Assembly: GCF_008704795.1 (NCBI RefSeq)
Contig: NZ_CP023690.1
Location: 124,001 to 188,000 of the forward strand
Length of the DNA: 64,000 bases
Source of the DNA: Streptomyces spectabilis
GTDB taxonomy: Bacteria > Actinomycetota > Actinomycetes > Streptomycetales > Streptomycetaceae
Reading direction: 5' to 3'
The position numbers and the translations under genes are program-made. The notes under the pieces are model-generated. The model was not told the origin of the DNA. It saw only the letters and a program-made list of their open reading frames with translations, and made no database searches. Numbering within the stretch: position 1 is the first letter of the stretch; every line of letters begins with the position of its first letter. Positions 38,456 to 50,241 of this stretch are shown here, piece after piece.

Positions 38456-39862
38456 ATGAGGACGACGCGATCCGGTGCGGGCATGGCAGTCGAAGCGGGC
38501 GTGTCCGTCGGGGGCGGCCCGGGGCGGCCGGGTTCCCCCCGCGCGGCGCTGGTCGCCGCCGTCCTCGGCTTCTTCGTGATCACGGTCGATGTCTCCGGCG
38601 TCAACGTCGCGCTGCCCGCGATGCGGGACGACCTGGGCGGCTCGTCGTCCGGTCTCCCCTGGGTCGTCGACAGCTATACGTTGATGTTCGCGGCCCTGAT
38701 GCTCTCCGCCGGTGCGCTCTCGGACGCGGTGGGCGCGCGGCGCGCGTACGGCTGGGGGCTCGGCGTCTTCACGCTCGCCTCGCTGGGCTGCGGGGCGGCG
38801 CCGACGCTCGGGGTGCTGATCGCGGCCCGCGTGGTGCAGGGCAGCGCGGCGGCTGTGATGGTGCCCGCGTCCCTCGCGCTGATCCGGCAGGCGTTCCCCG
38901 ATCCGGTCGAGCGGGCACGTGGCATCGCCCTGTGGACGGTCGGTGGCGCGGTGGCTGTCGCCGCAGGGCCCGTCCTGGGCGGGCTGCTCACCACGGCGTG
39001 GAGCTGGCGCGCCGTGTTCTGCCTCAACGTGCCGACCGGGATCGTCGGGCTCCTGGCCCTGATGCGGGCGGCGCGCTCCCCGCGCCGCTCCGTCGCGTTC
39101 GACCTGCCGGGGCAGGTGACGGCGGTGCTGGCCCTTGCCTCACTCACCTTCGCCGTGATCGAGGGCGGGCACGACGGGTTCACCCGCGCCGTTCTCACGG
39201 CGGTCGTGGTCGCGGTGGGGTGCGCGGTCGGCTTCGTGGCCGTCGAGGCACGGCGGCGCCACCCGATGCTGCCGCTGGAGCTGTTCCGGCTGCGCGGCGT
39301 CACCGTGCCGGCCCTCTCGGGCTTCGCTCTCAACGCGGCTTTCTACGGAGGGGTGTTCGTACTGAGTCTCTTCTTCCAGGAGCAGCGGGGGCAGTCGGCA
39401 CTCTCGGCCGGGCTGATGTTCGTGCCAATGGCGCTGATCACCGCCAACGTCAACTACCTCTCGCCGCGGGCTGTCACCCGCTTCGGACGGCGGACGGTGG
39501 TCGTCGCCGGACTGCTGACCGTCGCGCTGGGCTGCGGCGCGCTGCTGCCCGTCGACTCCGGCACGCCCGCCTGGGTGACCGCGCTCCTGATGATCCCGCT
39601 GGGCGTCGGCGGCTCCCTCGCCATGCCGGCGCTGACCTCCCTGATGCTCGACAGCGTCGCCGCCGAGCGGGCCGGTACGGCGGCGGCGCTGCTCAACACC
39701 GCTCGTCAGACGGGCGGAGCGGTGAGCACCGCCGCCTTCGGGGCGCTCCTCGCCGGGGACTTCACCGCGGGGATGCGGGAGGGCCTGCTGAGCGCGGCCT
39801 GCGTGCTGGTTGCCGTGGCTCTCGGGGCGGGCGCGCTGCTGCCGGGGCGCCAGGGCAGGTAG
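38456..39862 (+). CDS. MFS drug exporter, DHA2 family, 468 aa
   Basis: A proton-driven multidrug exporter with about 14 transmembrane segments. The DHA2 signatures are visible: an acidic residue in helix 1 (FFVITVDVSGVNVALPAM), the loop motif GALSDAVGARRAYGWGL and motif C-like AVAAGPVLGGLLTTAWSWRAVF. GAGGAG precedes ATG 38456. It is divergent from the MmyB-type regulator. It could export a toxic compound or antibiotic, but nothing ties it to the clavam cluster 20 kb away. Confidence 0.94.
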   Translation: MRTTRSGAGMAVEAGVSVGGGPGRPGSPRAALVAAVLGFFVITVDVSGVNVALPAMRDDLGGSSSGLPWVVDSYTLMFAALMLSAGALSDAVGARRAYGWGLGVFTLASLGCGAAPTLGVLIAARVVQGSAAAVMVPASLALIRQAFPDPVERARGIALWTVGGAVAVAAGPVLGGLLTTAWSWRAVFCLNVPTGIVGLLALMRAARSPRRSVAFDLPGQVTAVLALASLTFAVIEGGHDGFTRAVLTAVVVAVGCAVGFVAVEARRRHPMLPLELFRLRGVTVPALSGFALNAAFYGGVFVLSLFFQEQRGQSALSAGLMFVPMALITANVNYLSPRAVTRFGRRTVVVAGLLTVALGCGALLPVDSGTPAWVTALLMIPLGVGGSLAMPALTSLMLDSVAAERAGTAAALLNTARQTGGAVSTAAFGALLAGDFTAGMREGLLSAACVLVAVALGAGALLPGRQGR

Positions 39863-39884
39863 GCCCGCCGTCCCGCTTCGGCTG

Positions 39885-40889
39885 TCAGCCGCCTCCCTGA
39901 ATCTCTCGTGCGCGGTCGCACATGATCCGCATGAGTTCCGCTGCCTCACGTTCGGAACCCGCCTCGTCACGGATCGGCCCGTAGTGCATCTCGATGACGA
40001 CGGTCCCGACGCGTGCCCTTGACATCAGGTGCTCCCCCACCTGCGAAGGGTCGGCCATCGTCTCGTCCTCGACCCGATACCTGGTCGTCGTGCTCTCGTC
40101 GCCGAACTTCTGTGCCGAGAAGGGGTACTCCTTGCGGCCTCCGGGGTTCCGGCGCAGCTTGACGATTTCGGCGTAGCCCTTGGTCGCGCGGGTGGTGTTC
40201 GGGCAGGCGTTCACGCGGAATCGCAGCTTGAGATCGTGTGGGCCGGAGCCTTCCGCCGTCCTGTAATCCGTTCCACCTTCGTGACACCGCCCTCCGCCAC
40301 CGCCTTCCGCCGTCGGCGGCATGAGGGTTCCCCAGGTTCCCCGCAGGTCCGTCAGGGCGGGCAGCATCTTTTCGGTCTCGGCCACGCTCAATGCACGCGC
40401 CTTCACGGAATCGCCGTCATCGGTCCCGGGTGAGGTGTCGACAGCAAGTCGTACCCCTCCGTAGATGAGGAGACCGATGACGACCGCGAGCGCGGCGATG
40501 AGGCTCAGCAGTCCGCCTGTCGAGCTCGGCTTGTTGATGGTGACGGGTCCGAGGGTGATCTGACTGCCGCGAATCTTGCTGCCGTTGATGACGACACTGC
40601 CGACCGTCTGGCTCGACGACGTGCTCAGGTGCGCCGTCAGTGTGCCGCGCAGGGCCGGGTCCGTCTGCGTCTCTTCCCGCAGTATCGTCTCCGCCTCGCG
40701 GCGTGCTTCGGCGTCGTCCGGCGCGGCCGCAAGGCCGGCCAGGGCAGCCCGCCCCCGGGACGTCGTGTCCAGCCGCTCCCGCACGGTCCGCACCACGGCG
40801 GCCGCGGCTTCCTGTCCGACGTTCGTAGCGGTTCCGGTCAACGCCGCGGCCAGCACGCCGACGGCCACAGACGCAAGATCAGTCTCCAA
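39885..40889 (-). CDS. Single-pass membrane protein of unknown function, 334 aa
   Basis: The function is not recognised. Visible parts are an alanine-rich helical region (~residues 1-85), a short beta-repeat-like segment (VGSVVINGSKIRGSQITLGP), one transmembrane helix (SLIAALAVVIGLLIYGGV, ~140) and an outside domain of ~170 residues containing two cysteines (GGRCHEGG and VNACPNTT) and WGTLMPPTAEG. The start is uncertain: TTG 40889 has GGGGGAGG immediately upstream, while the open frame continues into the antisense of the broken MFS gene. It is convergent with the MFS exporter. Confidence 0.75.
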   Translation of the reverse strand: METDLASVAVGVLAAALTGTATNVGQEAAAAVVRTVRERLDTTSRGRAALAGLAAAPDDAEARREAETILREETQTDPALRGTLTAHLSTSSSQTVGSVVINGSKIRGSQITLGPVTINKPSSTGGLLSLIAALAVVIGLLIYGGVRLAVDTSPGTDDGDSVKARALSVAETEKMLPALTDLRGTWGTLMPPTAEGGGGGRCHEGGTDYRTAEGSGPHDLKLRFRVNACPNTTRATKGYAEIVKLRRNPGGRKEYPFSAQKFGDESTTTRYRVEDETMADPSQVGEHLMSRARVGTVVIEMHYGPIRDEAGSEREAAELMRIMCDRAREIQGGG

Positions 40890-41028
40890 GCCTCCCCCTG
40901 CCCCATGCGGCAACTCGGAGCCAGTTCGTTCCCTCTGCACGCCACGGAACACGCCGTTCCACAGGGCAGTCTCAAAACCAGGCACGATTGGCTGCTGTAC
41001 GGGCGGGTCACAGGTCCCGGGCCACCCG

Positions 41029-42167
41029 TCACCTTGCGGCGACGCATGCGTCCCGTCCGGCGCTCCGCTGGGTCCCGCGGCTGCGGCTCCCTGCGAAGCC
41101 CAGCCCGAGGAGCCCCTGGTACTGGCCTTGTGCATGGTCCGGTGCCAGACCGAAGCCAAGGGCGAAACCGGCAGAGGACTCCCACATCTCCCCGAGACTG
41201 TGGACGAAGATCGCCACGATCAGGAGGGCAGCGGCGGCCCACACGGGAACGTACGCCGTCAGGGCCAGCATCGGGCAGCTGAGGAGGAAGAGCAGTCCTG
41301 CCCTGCGGAACGCTGTGCCGCCGTCGCGAGGGGTTTCGACGCGGGATCCGATTCTGGTCTGCAAGAGGACGCAGAATCCGGCATTGACCGCGAATACCGC
41401 GGCGACGGTCCAGCGCGGCGCGTCCGTGTGTGCTGAGATCCATATCGGCAGAAGCAGGGATACCGCCGGGTACTGCAAGTCCCATCGCGCCGTAGAGGAC
41501 GGTGAAGGTCACGAACGGTCGGTCGGCGAGGGCTGTCCAGCGGCGTTGCGGCGAAGGCGGCGCCCATGCCTTGTAGTCGGGGAGCAAGAGCCGGAGGAGG
41601 GCACACAGCGCAAAGCTGGCCGCGTTTGCCGAGAATCAGCACGACGTAGGCGGTACGCGTATGCGCCGTCACCGCGAACCCGGCACCCACGGTTCCCAGG
41701 ACGACGCCAAGATTGACGTAAGTACGGAGCTTTGCCCGGAACAGCGCCGGATGGTCGGTACCGACCCGGGCCACAAGGGCACCCCAGGCCGCGCCGCCGA
41801 CGGCTGCGGCGAGTTGACCGACGGTGGCGACGACCGCGAGGGCGCCCCAGGTCTCGACCAGCGCAAGAGCGGACATCGCCGCTGCTTGCACCGCCAGAGC
41901 GAGCACCATGACCGTACGCCGCCCACGCCGATCAGCAAGATGGCCTCCCGGAATCCCCACGAGCAGACCGATCGCCCCGGCGACGGTGAGAGCGGCGCCC
42001 ACCTGCGCTGCCGGAAGGTCCACGACCAGCGTGCAGTAGAGCACCGACGCCGCGTTGAAGAGTCCATTGCTGACACGGTTCACGAAGCTGGCCAGGATCA
42101 GTACCCGCTCCGGCCGGTTGTTCCCGGCGATGCGAGATGTCCGGCCGGGTGGTCTCCCGTTGACCAT
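41029..42167 (-). pseudogene. Frameshifted MFS transporter gene
   Basis: Three adjacent frames together encode one MFS transporter. The first runs from ATG 42167 to about 41630 (VLILG), and the second continues as AASFALCALLRLLLPDYKAW to ~41485 (LYGAMGL). The third continues as QYPAVSLLLPIWISAHTDAP to ~41100. Each join is explained by one extra base, in a TTT run at 41625-41627 and near the AA at 41477-41478. After GQYQGLLGLGF the C-terminal helices are missing. Either the gene is decayed or these are two single-base read errors plus a truncated end. Confidence 0.75.
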
Positions 42168-42266
42168 GGACGCAGGCTAACAGCGGTGGCACGCACCGGC
42201 ATTGGTCGAATTTGCTGACCGTACGGCACCCAGTGCGCCGGGCGTCACAGCAAGGCGGGGCGGAAG

Positions 42267-44184
<1,918 letters not shown>

Positions 44185-44288
44185 CGAGCCGGCGTAGGTA
44201 GACATCGTGCGGGCCCCGGTCACGATCGTGGCCCGCACGCAGGCGACGTCCTGGACGGGGCCGCCTGGCGACCACCCCCTCGACACCC

Positions 44289-44306
44289 TGGTAACAGCTG
44301 TTACCA
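44289..44306. promoter_or_regulatory. Perfect 18-bp palindrome overlapping the antitoxin start
   Basis: TGGTAACAGCTGTTACCA is a perfect palindrome whose last A is the first base of the ATG at 44306. A palindrome at this position is typical of antitoxin or toxin-antitoxin autoregulation. Confidence 0.75.
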
Positions 44307-44554
44307 TGCCGGGTATGGCGAAGACACAACTGGGCGCGCGCGTGGACCAGGACGTCGCGGACCTGGCGAAGCAGCGTGCCGCTGACCTGGGTTTGAGCGT
44401 CGGGGACTATCTGGCGAGGCTGGTGCAGGAGGACGCGAGCGGCCTGCGCGCACGCGCGGTGGGCGCCGCCGCCGGATTCCTGGCCGACCACCAGGCGGTC
44501 TTCGACGAGGCCGAGCAGGCCCAGCAGGCATCCCGGGGAGCGCACGCGGCCTGA
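44306..44554 (+). CDS. Antitoxin-like small protein, 82 aa
   Basis: A small helical protein (KTQLGARVDQDVADLAKQRA, then LGLSVGDYLARLVQED) resembling ribbon-helix-helix/CopG antitoxins. Its N-terminal strand (TQLGARVDQDV) would contact DNA. Two starts are possible: ATG 44306, inside the palindrome, or ATG 44315 (MAKTQL). There is no ribosome site before either, so translation may be leaderless. Its stop shares one base with the start of the next gene (TGATG), as in coupled toxin-antitoxin pairs. It is expected to neutralise the downstream toxin and repress the operon. Confidence 0.8.
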   Translation: MPGMAKTQLGARVDQDVADLAKQRAADLGLSVGDYLARLVQEDASGLRARAVGAAAGFLADHQAVFDEAEQAQQASRGAHAA

Positions 44555-44931
44555 TGGAGCTGCACATCGACGTCTCCTGGATCCTGCACGTCACCGAGGT
44601 CGCCGGGGCCAACGACCCGGCACCCGACGACTACGGCGTTCCCCTCGCGGCGGTCGCCCGCCACCGGGCCGAGCTGTTCGAACAGCCCGTCTACGACGGT
44701 CCTTACGCCAAGGCCGCAGCCCTGGTCCACACCCTGGGCCGGTGCCGCTGGCTGGAGCGCTCCAATCTCGCGGTCGCCGCCGCCACGGGCGTCATGTACC
44801 TCGAAGCGGCCGGGATCACCGTCAAGCCCACCCGCGACCACGCCATCGCCCTCAAGGACCTGCTCCTCGACCCCACCTGCACCGCAGGCCACATCGCCGC
44901 ACTGCTGCGGACCTGGCCCACCACCACTTGA
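44554..44931 (+). CDS. Doc-like toxin component of a toxin-antitoxin pair, 125 aa
   Basis: This resembles the streptomycete proteins annotated as Fic/Doc-family toxin components: a short all-helical protein with RHRAELFEQPVYDGPYAKAA, the LVHTLGRCRWLERSNLAVAA segment and MYLEAAGITVKPTRD. The classical Fic motif HxFx(D/N)GNKR is only remotely visible (HTLGRCRWLERSN), so the kinase-like activity of Doc cannot be assumed. It begins on the last base of the antitoxin stop. If active, it probably modifies a translation factor. Confidence 0.8.
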   Translation: MELHIDVSWILHVTEVAGANDPAPDDYGVPLAAVARHRAELFEQPVYDGPYAKAAALVHTLGRCRWLERSNLAVAAATGVMYLEAAGITVKPTRDHAIALKDLLLDPTCTAGHIAALLRTWPTTT

Positions 44932-45105
44932 CCCACCCGGCACCGGGCCTCGCACATCCGGCGGCGCCGCGCAGCGAATCGGCGCCCTCGCCACCTACGT
45001 CTGGATCGCCAAGGGATACTCGCTGGTCAGGGGAGCCTGCACCTCGAGTCCCACCTGCTTCATCGCGCTGGGCATCGCAGCGGCCATAGCCGGCCACCAC
45101 GTTCG

Positions 45106-45815
45106 CTACTCCATCGCAGCCGCCCTCATGAACAGGCGCTGGTTGATGCCGCTCTCGCGGCGGACCCGTTCGAACATGACCTCCACCGGCAGGGGCTTGG
45201 CGTAACGGCCGGTGAACTGCTTGCCGTTGTCGGTCAGTACCTCCGAGGGGCCCCGAACCGCCGCATCGCTTCGATGAACGCCTGGCACACAGCCCGGCCG
45301 GTGGGCTGCACCAGCACCGAGGCGATCACGATGAAGCGGGAGTCGTCGTCGGTCCCGGTGACGGGCTTGTACTCGCGCCCGTCAGCGAGAAACACCCCAC
45401 CCATCAGGTCGGTCTGCCACAACTGCATGGGAGCTTCGCGCTGCCATCGCTCGTAGACGCGACGATGGACCTGGACCTGGCGGTTCACCAGACCGTTGCG
45501 GACCAGGACCCGGTGCACCGTGCCCGTATCCGTCCAACGAGCGACGCTCATCAAGGACAAACGCCTCCGCGGCCGCCACCGACTCCCACACCGACAGGGT
45601 GCCCAGGATCCGGTCGTCACCGGCCATGCGCAGCCTGTAGAGGGCCACACGAACCCGTCGCTTCCACCGGCATGTTGGTTGACCGGGTTCAGCAGCGCGA
45701 CGAACTCCCCTATCACCGGATCGGTCAGCGGGGCTCGCAGATAGGCGACGTTCAGCAAAGCCAACTGGGGACACGTCTCGGTCATGACCCGATGGTGTAG
45801 CAACCAAGCACGCAC
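45106..45815 (-). pseudogene. Broken DDE transposase (IS481-like)
   Basis: Parts of a transposase read leftward. PMQLWQTDLMGGVFLADGRE to DDDSRFIVIA carries the first catalytic aspartate, and SEVLTDNGKQFTGRYAK the second. These lie in different frames; a one-base deletion in the CCCC run near 45250 accounts for the break. The N-terminal part is also out of frame around 45560-45640, and the C-terminus after RRESGIN is unrelated, so the catalytic glutamate region is lost. No terminal inverted repeats were found. It is an inactive insertion-sequence remnant. Confidence 0.75.
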
Positions 45816-46393
45816 CCGGGCCCATCAGACCCAAGTCGTGCGCTGGCGCCTCCCCGGCGCACCGCCACCTCGACGACGACACAGGGGCGATCACTGCGCA
45901 GGGCACGTCCGCCGCGAGACTCACGGGTCGTCACCAGCATCTGCGGAGCCTCCGGCGCGGCGGCCAGCCAGCGGCTGCGCGCCGTACAGGGAGACCGGGA
46001 CGGCGCCGATGGCCAAGACCCGGACGGCGCGCACGACGTCGGCACCGACCGCCCTGTGCACCGCAGCGACAGTGCGGGCGCTGAGCAGGCACTGCTGAGC
46101 GGCGAAGACTGGGAAGTCGGGGCGCAGGTCCACCTGGCCGGTCTCGGCGTGACAGCGACAGCAGCCACGTGGTCGGACAGCTGCGGGGGTACCCTGCCGC
46201 CCATCTGCTCGGGCGGTGGCCCGAAGAACAGCGGACCGCAGGGACCCTTCGAGGTGTACCAGGGCGCGCATACGGCCGGGCCGGTTCCGGGCTGTGCACG
46301 ACAGACCGGCCACCGCAAGACTGAACGCCCGTCGGCCGTGCGGCCACCACCGCGTCCCGTACGGCCCCAGTGGTGAAAGAGGTGGGAGGACAC
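45816..46393. other. 578-bp stretch between transposase remnant and secreted protein gene
   Basis: No convincing gene; overlapping Arg/Ala-rich frames occur on both strands. The right end holds the promoter and GGGAGG ribosome site of the secreted-protein gene. Confidence 0.4.
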
Positions 46394-46777
46394 ATGAGGC
46401 ATCGATCGCGCCACGTCCTGGCAACGGGCGCCGTCCTGGCTGCCGCCACGAGCGTGGTCGTCACCACAGCGCCGCCCGCGCAGGCGGCCACCACGACCCA
46501 TTGCTCCACGTCGACATCCTTCGCCCTCCTGCCGACCGGGCAGGGATACCTCTTCCCCAACCTGAGGGCGCCGGCAGCCGGCTGCGACTTCGTCGACAAC
46601 GGCGCTCCCTACCACTTCACCGTCGACACGGCGACAACGACCGTGTTCACCGGGGGCGGGCAGACCCAGTCGTACACCGTCAAGAACCTGCAGACGGAGT
46701 GCGCGAGTGCGGGGATGGGCAACGGTTACGTCGGCGCCTACGGCTGCCACGTGCCGGGCACGGCCCACAAGCGGTAG
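46394..46777 (+). CDS. Small secreted protein, 127 aa
   Basis: The signal peptide is clear: MRHRSRHV, a hydrophobic alanine/valine core and a PAQA-ATT cleavage site near residue 33. The mature ~94-residue protein has four cysteines (HCSTSTSFA, AGCDFVDNG, TECASAG, YGCHVPG) that could form two disulfides, and a Thr/Gly-rich middle suggesting a beta fold. No family is recognised. GGGAGGACAC precedes ATG 46394. It lies within a region of decayed genes but has normal codon use, so it is probably intact. Confidence 0.8.
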   Translation: MRHRSRHVLATGAVLAAATSVVVTTAPPAQAATTTHCSTSTSFALLPTGQGYLFPNLRAPAAGCDFVDNGAPYHFTVDTATTTVFTGGGQTQSYTVKNLQTECASAGMGNGYVGAYGCHVPGTAHKR

Positions 46778-46920
46778 ATCGGCGCTCCCCGAGGTTGTCT
46801 GTTGGGGGTGCTGGTGCCTGGACCGAGCCGGGCCCGGCATCTGAGTGCCCCTTAGGCCGACGTCGGCACAGCACCGCTGGACAAGCACCGACCGGCTGGG
46901 CATAGACCGGCTCTGCGGAC

Positions 46921-47878
46921 GTGGCGTCCCAGGCACGCCATCTCGCAGAGAGCTTCTGGTGGGTGCGGGCCCGACTGCACCAACGCGGACCCACCGCGCC
47001 CGAGAGCGACCTCAACCGCATCGGCACCCCTGTCTTCCACCTGGCCAGCCAGCTTGCCCAGGCCGCACACCTGCTCACTCCTACTGAGCCGCACGCCCTC
47101 GACGCGATTCTGCGCAGCCGCATCAACGCCCCGCACTGGCCCACCACCCCCCCTTCCGCCCGGCACCCCCGCCCTCACGAACCACTGGCCGTCTCCCGCC
47201 CTGCCCCACCCCGGCCTGCTCCGCACGCTCACAGGTCCCCGCAGTCATATGGGAACGGTGGCGTTCAGCCCGGACGGCACCTGCCTGGCCCTCGCCACCA
47301 TCGACTCCGACGAGGTATGGATCTGGGACCCTGTTACCGGCGAGATACTCCGCACCTTCCCCGGCACCGAATACGAAAGGGACTACGGTCCCCTTGGCGG
47401 GGGGCCCGAAGGAGTGCACGCGGTGGCATATAGCCCCGACGGCACTCTGCTGGCCACGGGTGGCGACGACTATATCGATGCGTTCCTCCGGGATCCGGCC
47501 ACCGGCCGGATACTCCATTGTCTCGGAGAAATGGACAGCTTGGTGCGTGCGGTGGCGTTCAGCCCGGACAGCACCCGGCTGGCCACCGGCGGCCAAGGCG
47601 GAGTAGCGCGGATCTGGAATGCACGCACCGGCGAGCCACTGCGCACCCTCACGTGCGACTCCGGCCGGGTGCGCACGCTGGCCTTCAGCCCCGACGGCAC
47701 CCAACTGGCCATCGGCAGCGACGACAGGACGGTGCGGATCTATGACCCGGCCACCGGCGAGGCCGTGACCATGATGCGCACGGACGGCAGTGTGCTGTCC
47801 TGTGCCTACAGCCCTGATGAGCGCCTCATAGCCGTCGGCACGACGGCTGGCCTCTGCGTCTACACGTTGCACCCCTGA
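46921..47878 (+). pseudogene. Truncated, frameshifted WD40-repeat protein (NB-ARC/WD40 type)
   Basis: The first part (to ~47150) reads LAESFWWVRARLHQRGPTAP and QAAHLLTPTEPHALDAILRS, which resembles the linker region before the WD repeats of large Streptomyces NTPase-WD40 proteins. At a run of C's near 47148-47155 the frame changes, and the sequence continues as HPGLLRTLTG followed by five WD40 units (for example VAFSPDGTCLALATIDSDE and LAFSPDGTQLAIGSDDRTVR). The N-terminal ATPase is missing, so even if the frameshift is an error the gene is only a 3' portion. Confidence 0.75.
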
Positions 47879-48342
47879 GACTCCCCGACAGGGCCCGCGG
47901 GACCATCTCAGGGTGTGTACGGTCGGACCCGTTTGCGAAGCTGGGGCAGGGAAGCAGCACGTCCAAGAGCAGCACGTGGGTGACGGTGATCATGGGTGGA
48001 GTCGATGACGGGCGCGGTGGTGAGCGGGGGCCGGGCAGCGGGGGCGAGCGTGGGAAGATCGCACAGCAGGCTCTTGATCGCACAAGGGGTCGCAGTGTTC
48101 CCTGGCCAGGGACTGTGGGATTCCCCGATCAGCTGACCCGGGCCGGTGCCTCCCGTTCACCCTACAACTAAGACGCCATGTCGACGCCGAAGCCGCCCTG
48201 AGGGCAGCCGGTCCGCCCGCCCCCGCCCTCCATCCGTGCCGTGACGACATCCCCGGCAGGCCAGCCCGCGCCCGCTGGTCTTCAGCCACGACGACCCCTT
48301 CGGGCGCCGAACCAGTCCCGCACCGGCATGTGCAGCTGGCGC
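47879..48342. other. 464-bp intergenic stretch after the toxin-like gene, no gene seen
   Basis: This separates the converging WD40 remnant and the nuclease-toxin gene. I looked here for a small immunity gene on either strand and found no frame with a ribosome site and protein-like composition. Confidence 0.45.
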
Positions 48343-50241
48343 TCAGGGCGCCTCCTCCTCCGCCAGGCGCTGGGCCAGGCCCTTCAGTTGCCCGGCCATC
48401 TGGTTCAGCTCCGCGCGGGTGGTGTCCGCGCCGATGATCTCGACGTACTGGAAGTGGTCCGCCTCCAACTCGTCGCGAATGAGTTGAGCCTGGGCCACGG
48501 GGAGGTCGCCGGGGACGACCGCGAAGAGCTTCACCTTGGTCGCCGAGATCCGGACCTTGACGAGTTCCTCACCGATGTAGATCTGCTCCAGCTTTCCGAT
48601 GTCGCTGGCTGAAAGGCGCTCCACGTCCTTGCGGAACTGGCCGCCCGCCTCGGCGAGTTGGTACTCCTGTTGCAGCTCCAAGAAGGTCTTGTGGTACGGC
48701 TTTCCGGTGACGCGGGCGATCTCGCGCTCGCTGCGGAACTTGTTCTTGACGAGGCTCAGGAACGTGGCCCGGTCCTCGGCGCTCTTGAGGGAGGACAGAC
48801 CGCCGCGTCCCCTGCTCAGGCCGCGGGCGGTCTGGCCGAAGCCGGCCTTGGCCTCGAAGATCGCCTCGATGTGCAGGACGCCGTTCCGGCGGATCGCGAG
48901 GATGCCGTCGGTGACCGCGCCGCCGCTCCGGTCGGAGATGAGGTGGCCGGGGATGAACTCCAGCTTCTCGCGGTAGGCCCTGATGCCCAGTGCCTGGGGG
49001 CCGGTGCGCAGTCGCAGCCACGGGACGATGCGGTTCTCGACCAGTTCCTCCAGCAACTGGCCCTTGAGGTTGTTGACGTACGGCCCCTTGGAAAGGACCC
49101 GGCGCACCGCGGGGACGTCGAGGTCCTCGAGCACGGGGTGCCGGCCGGTCATCCGGCGGAGCAGCGCCTCGATCTCGTCATCGAGGTCCCCGGCCACCCG
49201 GCCTGCGCCACCGCCGGAGGCACCGCGTCCACCGCGGAGGAGTTTGGGCAGTCCGTCGGCCGCCTCCCGGCCGAGCTTCCCGGTGATGCGGCCCTCGACG
49301 CGCAGGGCCTCCTCGGCCTGCCGCACGGACTGGACGGCCGGGCCGTTGACCGCCATCCGGTCGGCCGTGAGGACCAGGCGCCGCCAGGCGGCGCCGTCGT
49401 GGCCGTACAGGCGGGCGAGCCGGGATTCGGTGTACATCAGGCGGCCCGCCTTGACCATCCGGCCCGCGAACGGCAGCAGGAGGGTGGCGAGCAGGACCGC
49501 GCGCTCGATGTCGCCGAGCCGGTAGCCGAAGAGGTCGCGGCCCTCGTACGCCTCGTACGCCGCGAGCATGCTGCCGATCAGGGGCAGGGAGCCGACGGCG
49601 GTCTCGAACAGTTCGGCCTCCAGCGGCGGTTCGATGGGGATCTCACCGCGCTCGACGTCCGGCAGCAGCCGCTGGGCGGCCCGCAGCAGGGCGACCACGT
49701 CGGGGCGCTGGGGCAGGAAGACCGTGTAGTAGCCGGCTTCCGCCGACAGTCGCAGGAAGGCGGTGTCGTACGGCTGGGCGCGGAACCAGGTCATCAACTC
49801 GTCGGCGACGGCGGTCATGTACAGCTTCGAGGTCTTCTCGTTGGGTGTGATCAGGTAGTCGACGCCGTTGCGCGGGTCCTTGGTGTAGGACTGCTGCACT
49901 GCCACCTGGGTGCGCAATCGACCCGCGAAGGCGAGGTACTCCAGGTGCTTGCGCGCGAGCAGATCGGCGTCGACCGGCCGGTTCACCTCACGCCCTGCTC
50001 GCTCCAGCACGGCGGCGTACCAGCGCTCCGGGCCGCTGAGGCCGGTGGTGCGGCCCCGCCCGCCGCCCGCGTACGCCTGTGCAAGGGCGGGACCCGTGGC
50101 CACGTCCTCGCGCATGATGTCCACCGTGCGGCGCGCGACGGCGACCTCGTCGGCAGGCGTGCGCGGGCGCAGCAGGTGCTGGAACAGCCGCAGCTCCGCG
50201 GCGGCCAACTGCTCCAGGAACGGCCTCGCGTTCACCGGCAT
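48343..50241 (-). CDS. Putative toxin with pre-toxin segment and PD-(D/E)XK nuclease-like domain, 632 aa
   Basis: The first ~200 residues are helical and unrecognised. Residues ~208-268 (LFETAVGSLPLIGSMLAAYE, then GYRLGDIERAVLLATLLLPF) resemble the hydrophobic pre-toxin (PT-TG-like) segment that precedes toxin domains in polymorphic toxins. Residues ~385-480 fit a restriction-endonuclease fold: Glu398/399 in GQLLEELVENR, Asp445 in VTDGILAI, and Glu463-x-Lys465 in AIFEAKAG, with normal spacing. I infer a DNA-cleaving toxin. AGGAGAGGAG precedes ATG 50241. It is the second gene after an unrecognised 1,090-residue protein, probably co-transcribed. No immunity gene was found. Confidence 0.85.
   Translation of the reverse strand: MPVNARPFLEQLAAAELRLFQHLLRPRTPADEVAVARRTVDIMREDVATGPALAQAYAGGGRGRTTGLSGPERWYAAVLERAGREVNRPVDADLLARKHLEYLAFAGRLRTQVAVQQSYTKDPRNGVDYLITPNEKTSKLYMTAVADELMTWFRAQPYDTAFLRLSAEAGYYTVFLPQRPDVVALLRAAQRLLPDVERGEIPIEPPLEAELFETAVGSLPLIGSMLAAYEAYEGRDLFGYRLGDIERAVLLATLLLPFAGRMVKAGRLMYTESRLARLYGHDGAAWRRLVLTADRMAVNGPAVQSVRQAEEALRVEGRITGKLGREAADGLPKLLRGGRGASGGGAGRVAGDLDDEIEALLRRMTGRHPVLEDLDVPAVRRVLSKGPYVNNLKGQLLEELVENRIVPWLRLRTGPQALGIRAYREKLEFIPGHLISDRSGGAVTDGILAIRRNGVLHIEAIFEAKAGFGQTARGLSRGRGGLSSLKSAEDRATFLSLVKNKFRSEREIARVTGKPYHKTFLELQQEYQLAEAGGQFRKDVERLSASDIGKLEQIYIGEELVKVRISATKVKLFAVVPGDLPVAQAQLIRDELEADHFQYVEIIGADTTRAELNQMAGQLKGLAQRLAEEEAP

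Noticed and set aside
39885..41159. A 424-residue version of the membrane protein
   Set aside because: The first ~90 codons are antisense-free only by chance and overlap another frame of the broken MFS gene on the same strand; GGGGGAGG marks a later start at 40889.
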